Shown in pieces: positions 5,714-5,846 of a stretch of 5,846 nt of DNA. Position numbers and translations under genes: made by a program. The stretch lies in NCBI GenBank assembly GCA_937875645.1, contig CALLXO010000112.1, forward strand, positions 1 to 5,846, read 5' to 3'. Within the stretch, counting starts at the first letter, position 1. Every line of letters starts with the position of its first letter. The stretch is from an uncultured Clostridia bacterium (GTDB lineage: Bacteria; Bacillota; Clostridia; Christensenellales; CAG-314). Under the pieces are notes generated by a model, which saw only the letters and a program-made list of their open reading frames with translations, searched no databases and was not told the DNA's origin.

Positions 5714-5846
5714 CTAAGCCCTTTTTGTTAACTGCCGCTCGCGGATAACCGTCTTTACTCTTGCGATATCCTTTTTGCAGGTATTTAAAGCAAGAGGGTT
5801 GTTTAATTGTCCTGTAGCATGGTTGAGTCTTAAATTAAAAAGCTCT
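5714..5846 (-). CDS. rpmC: 50S ribosomal protein uL29 (L29), C-terminal 43 residues (5' end lies outside the window)
   Basis: I translated the minus strand from the right edge. It gives [20 protein letters not shown], then [18 protein letters not shown] and LTKRA before a TAG at 5714-5716. This matches the C-terminal two-thirds of uL29 (full length about 65 residues), a helical hairpin at the peptide tunnel exit that helps dock trigger factor and SRP. The ELFNLR, HATGQL-N-P and DIAR-KTV-RER patterns are family hallmarks. The reading is open at the edge, so the start and first 20 or so residues are missing. Position just before rpsQ is the canonical operon order. Confidence 0.95.
   Translation of the reverse strand, partial: ELFNLRLNHATGQLNNPLALNTCKKDIARVKTVIRERQLTKRA

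Noticed and set aside
1..5846. Internal promoters, terminators, mobile elements, RNA genes or a CRISPR array
   Set aside because: No gap exceeds 18 bp, all of the sequence is accounted for by ribosomal-protein and secY coding, and the only repeats are the in-frame ones in rplE.

Overview
This is a bacterial ribosomal-protein cluster, the spc operon type, lying wholly on the minus strand. Read in transcription order (from the right edge to the left) it runs rpmC (3' part only), rpsQ, rplN, rplX, rplE, rpsN, rpsH, rplF, rplR, rpsE, rpmD, rplO and secY (N-terminal 250 codons only). The order is the canonical bacterial one. The zinc-type short uS14, the strong AGGAGG-like ribosome binding sites, the SecY sequence style and the AT-leaning codon use suggest a Bacillota/Clostridia-like organism, probably an uncultured lineage. 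That placement is an inference from protein style, not from a search.

Layout: right edge to about 5.06 kb holds the uL29 end, uS17 and uL14. From 5.06 to 3.68 kb are uL24 and a much enlarged uL5. From 3.66 to 2.14 kb are uS14, uS8, uL6 and uL18, all close to normal length. From 2.12 to 0.75 kb are uS5, uL30 and uL15. The rest, down to the left edge, is SecY. Adjacent genes are separated by 9-18 bp or overlap by 1-4 bp. There is therefore no room for an internal promoter or terminator in the gaps, and I saw none. The leader and promoter of the operon lie outside the window.

The genes supply the small subunit (uS17, uS14, uS8, uS5) and large subunit (uL29, uL14, uL24, uL5, uL6, uL18, uL30, uL15) together with the translocon channel SecY. 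Co-transcription is the normal way of matching their dosage.

I found no novel multi-gene system. What is unusual is that several ribosomal proteins carry long charged extensions. uL5 has about 126 extra N-terminal residues built on a 13-residue Lys/Ala/Pro/Glu repeat. The gene just upstream, uL24, ends in a Lys/Ala-rich tail of similar composition. uL30 has about 33 extra N-terminal residues, and uS5 has an Arg/Asn-rich N-terminal arm of about 53 residues. These are the points worth a second look.
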